A stretch of 31,561 bases of DNA from Elysia marginata (lineage: Eukaryota > Mollusca > Gastropoda > Plakobranchidae), in contig BMAT01000130.1 of NCBI GenBank assembly GCA_019649035.1, positions 46,553 through 78,113 on the forward strand, read 5' to 3'. Of this stretch, positions 20,521 to 31,529 are shown one piece after another. The position numbers and the translations under genes are program-made. Under the pieces are notes generated by a model. That model was given only the letters and a program-made list of their open reading frames with translations. It did no database searches and was not told the origin of the DNA. Numbering within the stretch: the stretch's first letter is position 1; every line of letters begins with the position of its first letter.

Positions 20521-20720
20521 CTTATTGGTATGCTTGTCTGATTAAAACCAAAACTTTGACGCCGGATTTCCTAAACGAGAGGGAACTTTTCACTGCAGGG
20601 CCTCCATAACCGTTGTTGACTAGACTCTATTTCTTAGCAACCACCTTTTCCGGTACTGCCTACTACTCCGTTCAGATTTAGTTTGTGCCACTTTCTGTCC
20701 GTACCATATACGGCAATTAA
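20521..20720 (-). promoter_or_regulatory. EFHB 5' UTR and promoter region with X-box-like site
   Basis: DNA just upstream of the EFHB ATG. At 20629-20641 the plus strand reads ATTTCTTAGCAAC, which fits the relaxed RFX X-box pattern RYYNYY, one spacer base, RRNRAC. On the minus strand it starts GTTGCTAAG. RFX factors drive ciliary genes through such sites near the start of transcription, which fits EFHB. No TATA box is obvious; the exact start site is not visible. Confidence 0.5.
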
Positions 20721-21240
20721 TCTAGATCAAAAGCGACGATGAAGACAAAAACATTCAGATTATAACTTTTATACAAATAAAGAAAATTATAGAAGCTCTT
20801 CAAAAATAAATTTAGATTCTTTTAAACATGCGCCGAATGTATCTTCAAATTTTACATTAAAATCTTTTATCAGTTTTGATTAACTAAAATAATGATGACA
20901 ACGTATCTATTTCATGCCAATCTTCACATTGAATCTTTGTATGATAGTTTGCTTAAATCGATTTCTAATAAAGATTTTGTAAAACTTACAAAACTAAGTA
21001 AAATGTTTGAAAAATAAAAAAAAGGAAGCACATACGTACATCTTTTTTTTTTTTTAAACTCTCCACATTTAAACTTCAAAGCAAATGAAGTGGGTGGAAA
21101 CGATTGAGAGAAGGGGATGATAGAAGAAAAGATACAACCAAAGCAGGACATGCCGGGGTTGAAGAGAGATATAGGGAGACAAGTTACGGGGCAACATTGG
21201 ATAAAATGCAATAAAGAAACAAACAACAAGATTAGGCCTT
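20721..21240. other. Intergenic, no feature recognised
   Basis: AT-rich DNA upstream of EFHB. A 133-residue minus-strand frame (20924-21325) is hydrophobic and Phe/Ser-rich with no family similarity; I take it as chance. Confidence 0.5.
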
Positions 21241-21249
21241 TTTGTTTAT

Positions 21250-21346
21250 CTTGACCTTTGAAAGTCGAAACGGAAGCACTCCCGGATGCCGGAAGTCCCA
21301 ATAAAACGTAAACAAAGGGAAACACTGCCCACTTTTCCTGATTGAG
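21250..21346 (+). promoter_or_regulatory. Possible promoter and non-coding first exon facing right
   Basis: A locally GC-richer patch contains CCGGAAGT (21289-21296), a consensus ETS site common in CpG-type promoters. It ends TTGAG before GTAAGTGAC, a near-perfect donor at 21347. There is no ORF to match and no recognisable coding exon downstream in the window. A non-coding first exon of a gene further right, or of a lncRNA, would fit; coincidence cannot be ruled out. Confidence 0.3.
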
Positions 21347-23499
21347 GTAAGTGACAATAATTATAATTATTATTTTTTCCCTAATTTGAGAAGCCTAAAT
21401 CCTAATTGTTGCACTGTGCGTTGTTTTTCGAAGAGACCATCAGGTGGCTAAAACTTCATCTGATATGGTTCGAGTATTTCTGATATTTAAAAAAAAAAAA
21501 CGTGGGAGCCGGTCAGTTTCGAGTCCAACCAAAGTCGTGATACACCCCTGTGAAATTACATAGACAAGAGCTCCTTTCCAGCTTAGAAATTCTCCCAAGA
21601 CGTAAATGAGTTTAAGATCCCGAAAGAAAAAAATCTAGTACCTAGAATTGCATTTAAAACTAATGGCTTAAGATTGTTTTTGACCACATTTAAAGTACTG
21701 CTGAGTTAAAACTCTGGCATATAAATGATATATTTATAATCTTCTCTGCCCAGTGGAGCCTGGCTAAGAAAGAATCTAGATGTAGAATCTAGATTAGAGA
21801 TCTAAGTAGGGCAAAGCGAATATCAACACTTTACTTGTAATAGACTTCTAGATCTAGATCTGTATGAGCAATCTAAAACTGTCAGCACTGATTGGGTTTC
21901 AAGGTCCTGTCTATTTGGCATTAAAGAGAATCTGGACAGTTTTACTGAACATTTTAGATATTTAAATTGTTATTTTTCAAAACTTCTTGCCTGTCAAACT
22001 AAGCCCAATAAAAACTTAGATTTAGACTCCAGATTTAACTTGTGGATGGAATGCTCGATCCTTGCTTTGCATAATAATGGATGAGCCAGGATAAGAAATC
22101 AGGCTCTATCAAACTCAAAGCAACTGTACTTAACAAGGGGCCTAATAAAAAGGAATTAATTTATACATCCAGAAAAGGCAGTGGAGACAAAGGTCACTAC
22201 AGAGGGAGGGCCGTCATACAAGTTTCACATTGTATGTTTTAGGGTCGTTAGCAATGAAAAATTTCACTTAATTTGCTTTTTTGTTTGTTTGCATACTAAC
22301 GGTACAATGAAAACTAGATATAACCTCAAAACTTACTTTTTTAAACAAAAATTTTATCATCTCCTCTCTAAGTAACCAATGAATTGAAGTAAAATTTATT
22401 AATGTTTGTGTTAATATGATGCTCAAACTGAGTGATAAAACTTTTTTTCTCTTGTTTTATTAAATGAAGTTTTGGTTTGTACTTAAATAAAAAATTATTA
22501 AAACTAAAAGTTAATCTCTTTACAAAAAAGCTCTCTTTTTGTTTCTCAAAATTTTGTATCAAATAGTTGACAATTGTGGGAGAAGATAGATTTTGAAATT
22601 TAGCTCTTTAATTTTTGTACGTGCACCTTTTACTTTTCTTCTGTTTGTTTGAATTGTTAATGGAGTATGTTTTGTAGAAAATTGTCATTATTTCAGCATT
22701 ATTTGTTTGGGTAGATATATTATTATTGTAATGAGCTTCGAGCCTACATGTAGGAAGAGGCACTAGAAAATAACTTCTCTATTATTATTATTATTATTAT
22801 TATTATTTTAGGTCCCAAACTCCAATAATGGCAGCGTTACAATTGCAACCATGAGAAAAAAAGTAAAGTTTTAAAATTCAATCTTCTCTTCAAAGATGTT
22901 AAAGACTGCAGATACTGAAATAGTGATAATGGTTAAGATTAGCTCATATTGTAATAAATGGGTCGAAAGTGCCACTCTTTAAAATTATACTCATCCAAAC
23001 CTAAAATGAGTCAATCAATGGTGACTGACTTCTCTCGCCCTTTAGCTGTGTTCTCTGTTACAAGTGAGTTTTGTTTGGGTTTTTTTTTTTAATCAAAAAC
23101 TTTTTTTTATGAATTTATAAACAAATTAGTTTGTGAAACTGATATTTAAGATTACATAAAGTTAAATTATCTCTTTTGATATACAATAAATACCAAATGT
23201 TTCATGGCCAATGAGTGACTTTGAGTCTGAAAGAAAGAAAAATAGACCTGCCCAATTTGTAATGCCGTTAAACCTTCCACCCACCCTCACCCCTTAAAAG
23301 AAGAAAACCAGGAAAATGTTCTTTGGTTGACCAACTATATAAAATAGCATATTGAAAGTAATACTAATAATGTTTAATGTTTTACATATTTCCAGCAATT
23401 TTTACTTAACGGTGTGAAAGATGGTCAAGATGAGATCTCTTTTCAGAGGTCATAAAATTTTTCAGGCTCTTCTGCTCTAATTTGTCTAATTCTATTATT
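21347..23499. other. AT-rich intergenic DNA, no gene seen
   Basis: Holds several ATCTAGAT words (21770-21860) and an ATT microsatellite. Frames at 22181-22375 and 22368-22562 are AT-driven and unlike known proteins. Confidence 0.5.
22781..22808. repeat. (ATT)n microsatellite
   Basis: About nine uninterrupted ATT units ending in TTTTAG. Confidence 0.9.
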
Positions 23500-24030
23500 C
23501 TATCTTGTCACCGCAGTCTAAACGTTTGCTATGCTTTTTTTTCCCATCTCTCTCTGTGTCGTCCATTTCATTTATAAATTATAGCAAAGTATTCTCGTGG
23601 TATGCCCATGTCATGTTCAAGTTGATCAATGTATGTACATTGCTGTCCATCCACACTTCATGTTTAGGTTCCCATAGGATCTGCACATCTACTATTTTTT
23701 GTTGTTGTTTGTTTCTCTGGCAGTGGCCGAATCTGAGGAGCATTTGTGATTGTGATGGTTGACAGTTTACTGTAGGGAGCTTTATTTGGGATTTTGTCAT
23801 GCCATGTTATTCCAAGGACTACTCTTTAGAAGCATCTTTGTGTAGGCACTGTCTAGCTTCATGCTTGCTGTCTTTGTTAGTGTCCATGTTGCTGATCCAT
23901 ATAAGAGAATAGTTTATACAGCCGCTCTAAGAAAACTTTATCTTAAGTTCTTCCTTCAATGCCAATCTCCAAGTTTTATCTAGTTTAGATAATGCGGACC
24001 AGTAGCAGAGTTTTGATATTTAGGGGCATG
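23500..24030 (-). mobile_element. Decayed 3' part of a non-LTR retrotransposon (LINE) ORF2
   Basis: Reading the minus strand from right to left gives the C-terminal landmarks of a LINE reverse transcriptase in order: SALSKLDKTW, then ILLYGSATWTLTKTASMKLD and SAYTKML, then KLPTVN, LLRFGHCQRN and LWEPKH, and finally INEMDDTERD. Intact LINEs of this type read LLYGSETWTLTK, YTRMLR, LRFAGHC and LWEPKHG. At least three reading-frame changes and several stops separate the pieces, so it is long dead. The polymerase core and endonuclease are missing. The clade is uncertain; an RTE- or CR1/L2-type element is likely. Confidence 0.85.
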
Positions 24031-25938
24031 AGTAAATGCCTGCTCAACGGATATAAGTTACAAAATCTGATCTAAAAGACACTTTAGGTTTAAGAAAATA
24101 TGCGTAGGTTGGTGCAATTCTTTTCACCAATGTCAAGTCTTGTGCAGCTTGATCTACTATTGATTGATTCTGCCAAAGCACCAACTTGAAAGGTAGTAAG
24201 GAGGCATTAAACGCGCCAAACTAGCTTTACTGCTTTTACGTTTCCATGAGATAGTTAACTTCTCTTCAAAAGATTAAAAATCCTTTCTTGTTGATTTTAG
24301 GTTTTACTTGTAGAATATATTATTATTTGAGTGTTTCACTCCTTTTCAATTTTGAATATTTTTAATTTTCTGTTGTCAAATTTTTGGATTTGACACCTTA
24401 CAATTTTTGTCTCTGTGCCGTAAAGTTCAACTATGAAGACAGTGACTGAATGAGTCACAGGGATTTCCAAACCTGAAGATTTAACAGATTATGGAAACCA
24501 ATCTCGGTGTATCATAAGATGATTAGATGATTCATATGGGGTCTCAGACAGCAGGCCACGTAGGTGAAGTGAGATAACAAGATACTGTGCCATGCAGAGA
24601 CTAAGTGTTTTTGTACCTTGGGTTTGTTTTGAAGTCCTTATCTTACACTGCATGATAACATAAGGAGACTTGTACAGTAAAGGAGTGGCCATGTTAAGAC
24701 CTCGTAACTTAAATACAAGATGTATGTACATGTGCCCTATATAGGTTGGAGACATCTGTGCTAGTTTGCTAGTCATGTAATCACACATTCACTCACTCAC
24801 TATCAAGCGGCGTTTTTTTTTTTTTTTGAAACATTTGCTGTGTGCATCTTCACCACAGCATTCCCAAGTCCTGTCTTTTTTCTTTTGTAGCATAACTTTC
24901 TCTGCTGTGTTTCCTCGTCCACTTCTTTATGTTGTCTCAATAGGCGCCTTTTGGTCCTCCTCTGCGATAATTTGCTAAGTAAAAGCATCACCAGGACCCT
25001 TACAAGTTATTTTAAGCATCTGAGTTTTTGATCGATCGTGATATTGTGTCCTTGAGTATGTGAGCAGGTGTGGTCAACATGAGTGACACAGACCATGATA
25101 GTTTGAGACTCAAGTTGGTAGGACCAGTTTCCATTTTGATTACGTGAGCAACATGGCATCTGTGTGGCCCTTCATGGCGTCCTTGAATTACATCGTATAT
25201 AAACTTGGTTGACGCTTCTTCAAGGGAGACATTTATCGGGAAAACTTGTAGAACTACTGATCAGCATCGGGTGGTTCCTACAATTTTAATTTATTCTAAA
25301 GCTTTGGCTTGGATGAGTAACAGTTGTGCTCGTGCAAAGTCAGGTCTATATCGAAGTTTTGTTTCGAATTTTTCCCTTAGTTATTTGTTGTGTTCTAAAA
25401 CCTTGCCGAGATCCGTTGAACTTGATCGTAAGATGTTCATGAATGATTTCAACAAAGTTTTTTGTTGCTGTTGTTTGCTCCAGCGAGCTTGCTTGCGGTT
25501 GTTTACCCCATCGTAAAATGGGACGAGCAAATTAAAAATTGTTAAGGTATAATTATATTCCAGCTCTATTAGTTCGTTATTAAAGCTAGAATACGTACCC
25601 TACCGATTTTTTTAAATTTGCTAATCCACACACTAGCTTTACTGCGACGCTTACACAAGTTTAATTTTCTCGTACAATGGGACGCAGCCTAGTAAGCGAT
25701 TCTTAAGTGACATACCGGTAATAATTTTTTTTTGCGTCAAAATTTCTCTAACTGTTAGCTCCAAACCATGAACTTCCCGCTTGTATGGAACACATGATCC
25801 ACCCATTACGCTTCTACCGTTCTAAGATAATTGCACGTTTTTCCATCGGTACAACTCGCGCAATAAGCCTACTATATCAGCCCAGCAACTGTTTGGTACA
25901 AATGCAGTGTGTGTCCTAATATATAAAATGAAATATTA
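24031..25938. other. Intergenic, probably old repeat debris
   Basis: No gene recognised. A 12-base T run near 24815 and mixed composition suggest repeat debris. On the minus strand 25015-25260 stays open for 82 codons (SVVLQVFPINVSLEEASTKF at its start) without recognisable family similarity. The plus-strand frame at 25205-25516 is likewise unplaced. Confidence 0.4.
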
Positions 25939-26118
25939 CAGTGGAATCCACTTAAAGCCAACACCTTTAAGGGAATTCTCGCTTAAAGTCAGCACTGTTT
26001 CGCAGCCCCATTTGGCATTTCTTTATATCTGTGAAATAGTGAAAGTCAACTCTTGCTTTAGTTTAAGTCAACACATTTTTTTGCGGTTCCGAGGTGTTGA
26101 CTTTATCAGGATTCCTTG
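25939..26118. mobile_element. Small pogo/Tigger-like MITE
   Basis: The left end CAGTGGAATCCACTTAAAG continues to CCAACACC. The right end, GGTGTTGACTTTATCAGG then ATTCCTTG (26093-26118), pairs with it as an inverted repeat with mismatches. TA precedes the left end (25937-25938). The interior repeats AAAGTCA words (AAAGTCAGCACTG, GAAAGTCAACTC, AAGTCAACAC). It has no coding capacity. Confidence 0.65.
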
Positions 26119-26785
26119 AATTATATTGGGGTGATTGATGTTTAAATGGATGTATTTGATTGACTTTTAAAGTCCTATTCACAATGCTTGATTCATTACT
26201 AAAAGTTGGTATCCTTGGTTTACATTTAAAGCTAAGAGGAACCAGCCCAAATCCATTTATTTTTTTTTGCCTCTGCTTTCGTTATAGATCTCTCTTCATA
26301 GGACCTTCACTTCCCTAAACTTTGTCATGTTTAACAATAATTCACTTAAACAATAGAAAAAATATTCCCGGAACAATACGGAGATACCTAAGAGTGGCGG
26401 TTTGTGCACAAGCTGATAACCTAAAGCTAGATCTAAATCTAGACCTAGTTCTGTTGTGGCGAGAATTCGCTTCCTTGTGTGTGCGATTTTCGTCGTATTC
26501 AACTTTCATTCCTTATTCTTAAGCTCAGAGTCATGCATATATACTCACGATGAAGCGCCTTTATGTGTTGCAAGCAAGGATGTTTGTGTGTGTGAGTGTA
26601 TGTTTTTTTTTTCAGGAACTGTTTTCGAGAACCTTTTTTTTTATAAACGGCCGCTTAAGATCAATTTCCACATGTGGTTTGAATCATGAAGATAATAATC
26701 ATGACCAGAGACGGCCTCCAGGCCAGAAGGTTTCTTTCTCTGAACGTCATCTCTGTTCACGTTTTGCCAAGGCGCATAGTGTGCA

Positions 26786-27080
26786 TGTATGTTTGTCTAG
26801 TGGTAGACACTCGGCTTTCGAACCGACAGGTCCTTGGTTCGATTCCACGCTTGGCTAGTCGGCGTTTAGTCCTCAAAGTGCTTAGTTGCTATTTACCTAT
26901 CTGTTTTCGCTTAACTCGGGCATGAAATCAGTACCCGGCTGTAGGCAGGCAAAAGATCACTGTCACGTTGTCAGTATGCTAGAGTGATAGATTGTCGAAC
27001 TGCTGGTGCTCCGCGGTGATACCCGAAGGTGGTTTGGTTGGTACTACCTAGGTACTAACCCATTGCCGAACCCAAGCGCT
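26786..27080 (+). mobile_element. tRNA-derived SINE
   Basis: GTCTAGTGGTAGACACTCGG (26795-26814) fits an A-box region and GGTTCGATTCC (26836-26846) an exact B box, at tRNA-like spacing. A hairpin TCGGCTTTCGAACCGA lies where an anticodon arm would be. Pairing is too poor for a working tRNA, and a non-tRNA body follows (CCCGGCTGTAGGCAGGC, GGTGATACCCGAAGGTGG). That layout is typical of SINEs. The 3' limit is a guess, as no clear tail was found. Confidence 0.65.
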
Positions 27081-28030
27081 TAGACCTAGAGCATTTTAGC
27101 GGATAAGCTCTAGATCTATAATATAACAAATGAAACACTCTTTTTGCCTTCACGCTTCGGGTATCTGATTTAAACGTAGCTTAACGGGACAGAAAGGTTA
27201 TAAAAACATATACTGTCTAAAAATGTTGTTCATAAAAGCTGCGAATACCAACATGCATTATATTGATGTGGAGGTACCGAGAAAACGTTGGAAATCGGTA
27301 CTATCTATGAAGTAATTTAGGTTGCACCGCCTTGGAAGTTATCGAATTACAGTACCCTTGCGGCTTGTTTATTTCAATCGGTGTTGAACAAAGGAGTTCT
27401 TCGGCTACTGGAAAAAAATTGGGCCATTATCTTATGCAAAAAAAACCAAAAAAACAACGTCCCGCTGAAAAACACTTATGACAAGCACTCGGGTCTTAAA
27501 AATTGTTTTCAGTTTATCTTAATGTCCTTCAGAGATGAAGCTACCACTGCTGATTTAAGATCCTTTTTCAAATTTATTTAATTTAAGATGGCTCTGTCCT
27601 CGTTTTAGTTGCATTACGTGTAGTTATGTATACACGACGTCACTAATGTTTAATATTGTGTTCGTATTTAGAAGTACAGTCACGTATTGATAGTATCACT
27701 TTTAGTTCTTGTGCATTGCAGTAGTGTTCGAGGGTTTTGAATTACAGTGTGTTTGTTAGGTTTACACTGTAATGTTATCGGAGCGACCAAGTGGTTTGTT
27801 TGCGATTCAATGGAATTTTTCTGTCAGTTAAACTTTTTTTTTTTTGGTAAAAACCAATCTGCATTTGGCGCTAACCGCCTTCTCCTTCTATGCCATCAAT
27901 TTAGTACCATCAATCAGTTTAGTGTTGTCAACACAGTCGTTCTTATAATGTTAGCAACTCATTTTGATTTTCAAGAAAACATAATTATTTTCAGGAAGGA
28001 AATATTTTTCTCGGATCCTGCAGGATATAT
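27081..28030. other. Intergenic, no gene seen
   Basis: No coding or RNA signal. Open frames here are short or run into the CT tract. Confidence 0.5.
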
Positions 28031-28037
28031 CTCCTCC

Positions 28038-28076
<39 letters not shown>

Positions 28077-28208
28077 GCTCCCTCTCTCGGTCTTTCTTTC
28101 TGTCTCTGTCTATCTGTCTGTCCCTCTCTCCTCTCACTCCCTCTCCCCTCTCTCTCTCTCTCTGCTTCTGTCTTTCTCTCTCTGTCTCTGCCTCTCTCTT
28201 TCTCTCTC
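28031..28208. repeat. (CT)n-rich low-complexity tract
   Basis: A long polypyrimidine stretch on the plus strand, mostly CTCTCT with scattered G, T and C interruptions. It produces false Ser/Leu-rich (plus) and Arg/Glu-rich (minus) frames. Confidence 0.95.
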
Positions 28209-28553
28209 CATTTCTCACTTCCTCTGTCTCCCCATCCATGTCAGTTCTTTTGTAGCGATAAAACCTCAATTATTTTATTATTGATATGTATAAAGTTTAT
28301 TTCGGACAGTTTAACTTCTAGTATACTACACGCATAACCTTGTGCCTACACTGAAGTAACCCCTTCATCGCGCGTTAGTTCCAACTTATTGAGAAAAGTT
28401 CATCTTCTAATATTAGACACGAAACTCAATATTATTACTCTATGTAGCGACTTACTTGCCTTCTTCCTCCTCTTCTTTTCCTAGTATAGGTCTATTCAGA
28501 GTATCGTCAATTATACAGTTATGTCCCACAAATCACACCTAGTACGTAAGACT

Positions 28554-28609
28554 GGCGGACGGAAAAGTTACCAATGCTCGAGGCGGACGGGAAAGTTACC
28601 AATGCTCGA
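28554..28609 (+). repeat. Two-copy 28-bp tandem repeat
   Basis: The unit GGCGGACGG, then AAAAGTTACCAATGCTCGA, is repeated once at exact 28-bp spacing with one substitution. The copies are nearly identical, so the event is recent. Confidence 0.9.
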
Positions 28610-29038
28610 GGCTGGTTCTCTGAAGTGTTTCTGAAACCGGGCTTCCTTAATCTGTATCGATCGAAAATCAGGTCTAATCATAATCGAGTTAAGAGGGGTG
28701 ACCAGGAAGTTTACACGTTATTGAAGATAAGTTATACTAGTTCCATACAAATGTAGGCAAAACTTTCGTTTATGTTGTGTTTTTTTTTCTTCGATACACT
28801 CGCTCTTTTCTGCATTCATGTATGATGTAGATTTGCTTCTTCATTGTTAGGGGATATATCTGCCGCTGACAATCGAAGTGCAGTATCTCCCATACGATTT
28901 TCACTACGGATACTGCGCTTTGATTATCAGGGCAGATATGCAAACAAGCCACTCACCAAACTAACAAAAGCAATTTAAAAAAAAAATATAGAAAAACGTC
29001 CATCTTTGCACGTGTCATTAAAATCCCAATACATGTAC

Positions 29039-29110
29039 TGACTCATAGTACCCATCTGACTCATAGTACCCATCTGACTCATAGTACCCATCTGACTCAT
29101 AGTACCCATG
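29039..29110 (+). repeat. Four-copy 18-bp minisatellite, each unit with an AP-1 site
   Basis: The unit TGACTCATAGTACCCATC occurs four times at 29039, 29057, 29075 and 29093; only the last base of the last copy differs. Each unit starts with TGACTCA, the consensus AP-1/bZIP site. Confidence 0.95.
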
Positions 29111-29143
29111 GGGCCTTACATTGATTCAAATTAACAGTTTGGG

Positions 29144-29151
29144 TGACGTCA
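29144..29151. promoter_or_regulatory. Full palindromic CRE-like site
   Basis: TGACGTCA, the consensus CREB/ATF site, lies 34 bp after the last minisatellite unit. No start site or exon was recognised nearby, so its use is unknown. Confidence 0.35.
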
Positions 29152-29365
29152 TAGTTTAAGGCAAAAATAAAAAAGATACACATTAAGTTGGAAGCACGCC
29201 TTTCCTGGTAAAATTTTGTTACTAAAGGCAACCACAGCAAAGAGAATTGAATAGCGGGCAAGAGGGAGAACTGAGCCTAACGCCCTGTGACAACAGTGCT
29301 AACAAAAGAGTATGCTAATAGAGCCGGTAAACAAAGCATACGCCTAGGGGTTTAGTGTAGGCTGT

Positions 29366-29417
29366 GAAGTATGTGCGTTTGTGCTTGCCGTTTAGTATGT
29401 GCGTTTGTACTTGCCGC
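29366..29417 (+). repeat. Two-copy 26-bp tandem repeat
   Basis: AGTATGTGCGTTTGTGCTTG at 29368 recurs at 29394 with one change, followed by GCCG in both. Confidence 0.8.
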
Positions 29418-31440
29418 TATTATCTTTTGAATTTACCAGCTCTGTTTCTGTTGCTATAATGCAGCCATACGTATACGCGTAGCCAGCGTGTCTCGGCTCT
29501 CTTGCTCTCCAAACTCTTTGATCACAGTAAATAAGGCACACTAGTCACCCAGAGCAGTTTCAAGGGAAAGCCAGTTGTAAACGAAAAACTAACAAAAAAA
29601 AAAAGAAAGAGAGAAATAACGGAAGTTTATAATTTACCCATTTAAGTGGTTTTGTCATGGGGAAATCTCTTTACAGAAGCGATCGAGTGTTCTTTTTTTT
29701 TTCAAGCACTCGAAGGGCGTAACATAAACTTTCAAAACTGTTAAAGATTAAATGAGCCTGTGTCAAAATCTTGACAACTGAGTGCCTGGCCGATGTGGCA
29801 ATGGTTAGCTAGGCATGCCAGCACTAGCTGTGCGCAACCTTCCAGTTCTAGATTCTAGGCTTAGTTTACATGTGTTTAGAATCGAACATGTCATGTATGA
29901 CAAAACGACGTTATGTGTCAGAACGAACGGAAAGCCTGCAGTAGGCCAGAGACACGCAGATATCAAAATGTAAAAAAAAAAATACAAACAAATCACGGCC
30001 ACAGGACCTGGTCTGGATGCTCTAGATTTGGATCCAGGCCAAGGGCTCACGACTTGGAAGGGAAAAAAAAGCACGCAATGGTAGGCCTAGGCGCCTAGGC
30101 TGCTAACAGCGTTTTGTCTTGCTAACTCGCGCTGGGTGACGTTAGGAATGCTGCCTGATGTCTGTAGACACAATGAGATGGGCGTTAATAATTGGGGACG
30201 AGAGCTGATGGGGACAAACATTGCTGCTTTGAATTCTTTTCCCTCCTCTACCCCCCCCCCTTACCAAACACCAGGCATCCTAGTAAAGCAGTAGTACTAG
30301 TAGATGTAGATTGTTTCTCTCAACTAGTCAAAGGCCGCCAAGCTTGACTTGCGTGACAGGTTAGGCCGACGCGTAAAACGCAAATTCTTGTTTCATCCTT
30401 GCAAGTAAATGCATTTGTTGACGAGGAGTAGACCTACTTCACACAGGCGGTAAGCTTAGGTCTGTTTGACTTTCAGATTTCACAGGGGGAAAGGGCAATT
30501 GAAAAAAATAAACTATCTATGTAGTGCAGGTAGATAACGGCTTTTTTTCTTTTTGCACTAGATTTAGCTGTTGACATTTTGTTTTAGAGTAACGTGAATT
30601 CTTAGTTTTGAAGGAAGGACTTTTTTTTTCAAATTAATTGTGTAACCTTTCTAAAAATGATTGTAATAATCGGTACCAGACTGAGAGCATCGATGTGCAG
30701 CTTATAGATAGTTTATAAATAAAGAGTGTTGATGTACGAAGCTGATTTTATAGTTTATACTTCAAGTGTTTATGTTAGTACTACGACACGGCGACCTACG
30801 TGTGATACTGTTATGTGTGTGTGTACACAGACTGACAGAGTGGTAGACCTAGTAATATGAATCTATTTTGCTCTAGATCTAGTGTGTAGGTTTTAGTCGA
30901 CACGCTCGGCAGTGAGACTGACAGTGACAGAGACAGCAAAGTGAGTCACCCTATGCGTTAAATTCGACCTTAGCTGGCTATAGCCAAGTCTGTGCTAGAT
31001 CATGACTGTGTCACTGTAAAATATCCACTATTCTAATGTAACGGACATCCTGCAGTCATTGATGACACGGGTAACGATATGTTACATTTTTAGGGTAAGG
31101 TATGCAACGTTAGGGCCTATCTGATAAACTTTTCAAGCCGGGATATGATTATATACCCAGGCCTAGATCGATATAATAAATGGAGATCTGGGCCTAGATA
31201 TACATGGGTCGTCTGCTTCATTACACATAGTTTAACTAACAGTCACTACAGCTTTTCAACAGGATCTAGGTAGACAAGGTTGTGCGCGTGTGAAGGACTA
31301 GGACCAGTCATGCATTAGGATGGTTATTAGCCAGCCTTACTTTCTGTGGAGTTGATTTCATTGTGGAACGTTGTGGTCAGATTTTTTAAAGTTTTATCAA
31401 ATTGTATAGGACATAATTATACAGCATTCCATTATTGTCA
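29418..31440. other. Intergenic, no gene seen
   Basis: Mixed composition with GGCCTA-type words, a C10 run near 30251-30260 and several short palindromes. The open frames at 29805-30074 and 29913-30098 overlap on opposite strands and lack family similarity. Confidence 0.45.
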
Positions 31441-31459
31441 CTGAAGCTTCTTCTCCTTT

Positions 31460-31529
31460 TTCTTCTTCTTCTTCTTCTTCTTCTTCTTCTTCTTCTTCTT
31501 CTTCTTCTTCTTTTCCTCCTCCTCCTCCT
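31460..31529. repeat. (TTC)n microsatellite followed by (CCT)n
   Basis: About 17 TTC units (31460-31512) pass into about five CCT units (31515-31529). It is a polypyrimidine/polypurine tract at the window edge. Confidence 0.93.

Noticed and set aside
20924-21325. 133-residue hydrophobic minus-strand frame
   Set aside because: It is Phe/Ser/Leu-rich from T-rich DNA, with no conserved motif, and it overlaps the possible first exon on the other strand.
21490-21560. B-box-like TTCGAGTCC, possible tRNA
   Set aside because: No A box at the right distance and no cloverleaf pairing.
27991-28269. 92-residue Arg/Glu-rich minus-strand frame
   Set aside because: It is the opposite-strand reading of the same CT tract.
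27747-28337. 196-residue plus-strand frame
   Set aside because: Most of it is translation of the CT tract, giving Ser/Leu repeats; there is no domain, splice or family support.
29039-29110. Short direct repeats resembling a CRISPR array
   Set aside because: The units are contiguous with no spacers, and the context is an animal genome; it is a minisatellite.
30895-30945. Possible 5' UTR exon ending before GTGAGT at about 30940
   Set aside because: One donor-like motif alone, with no coding sequence or matching acceptor in the window.
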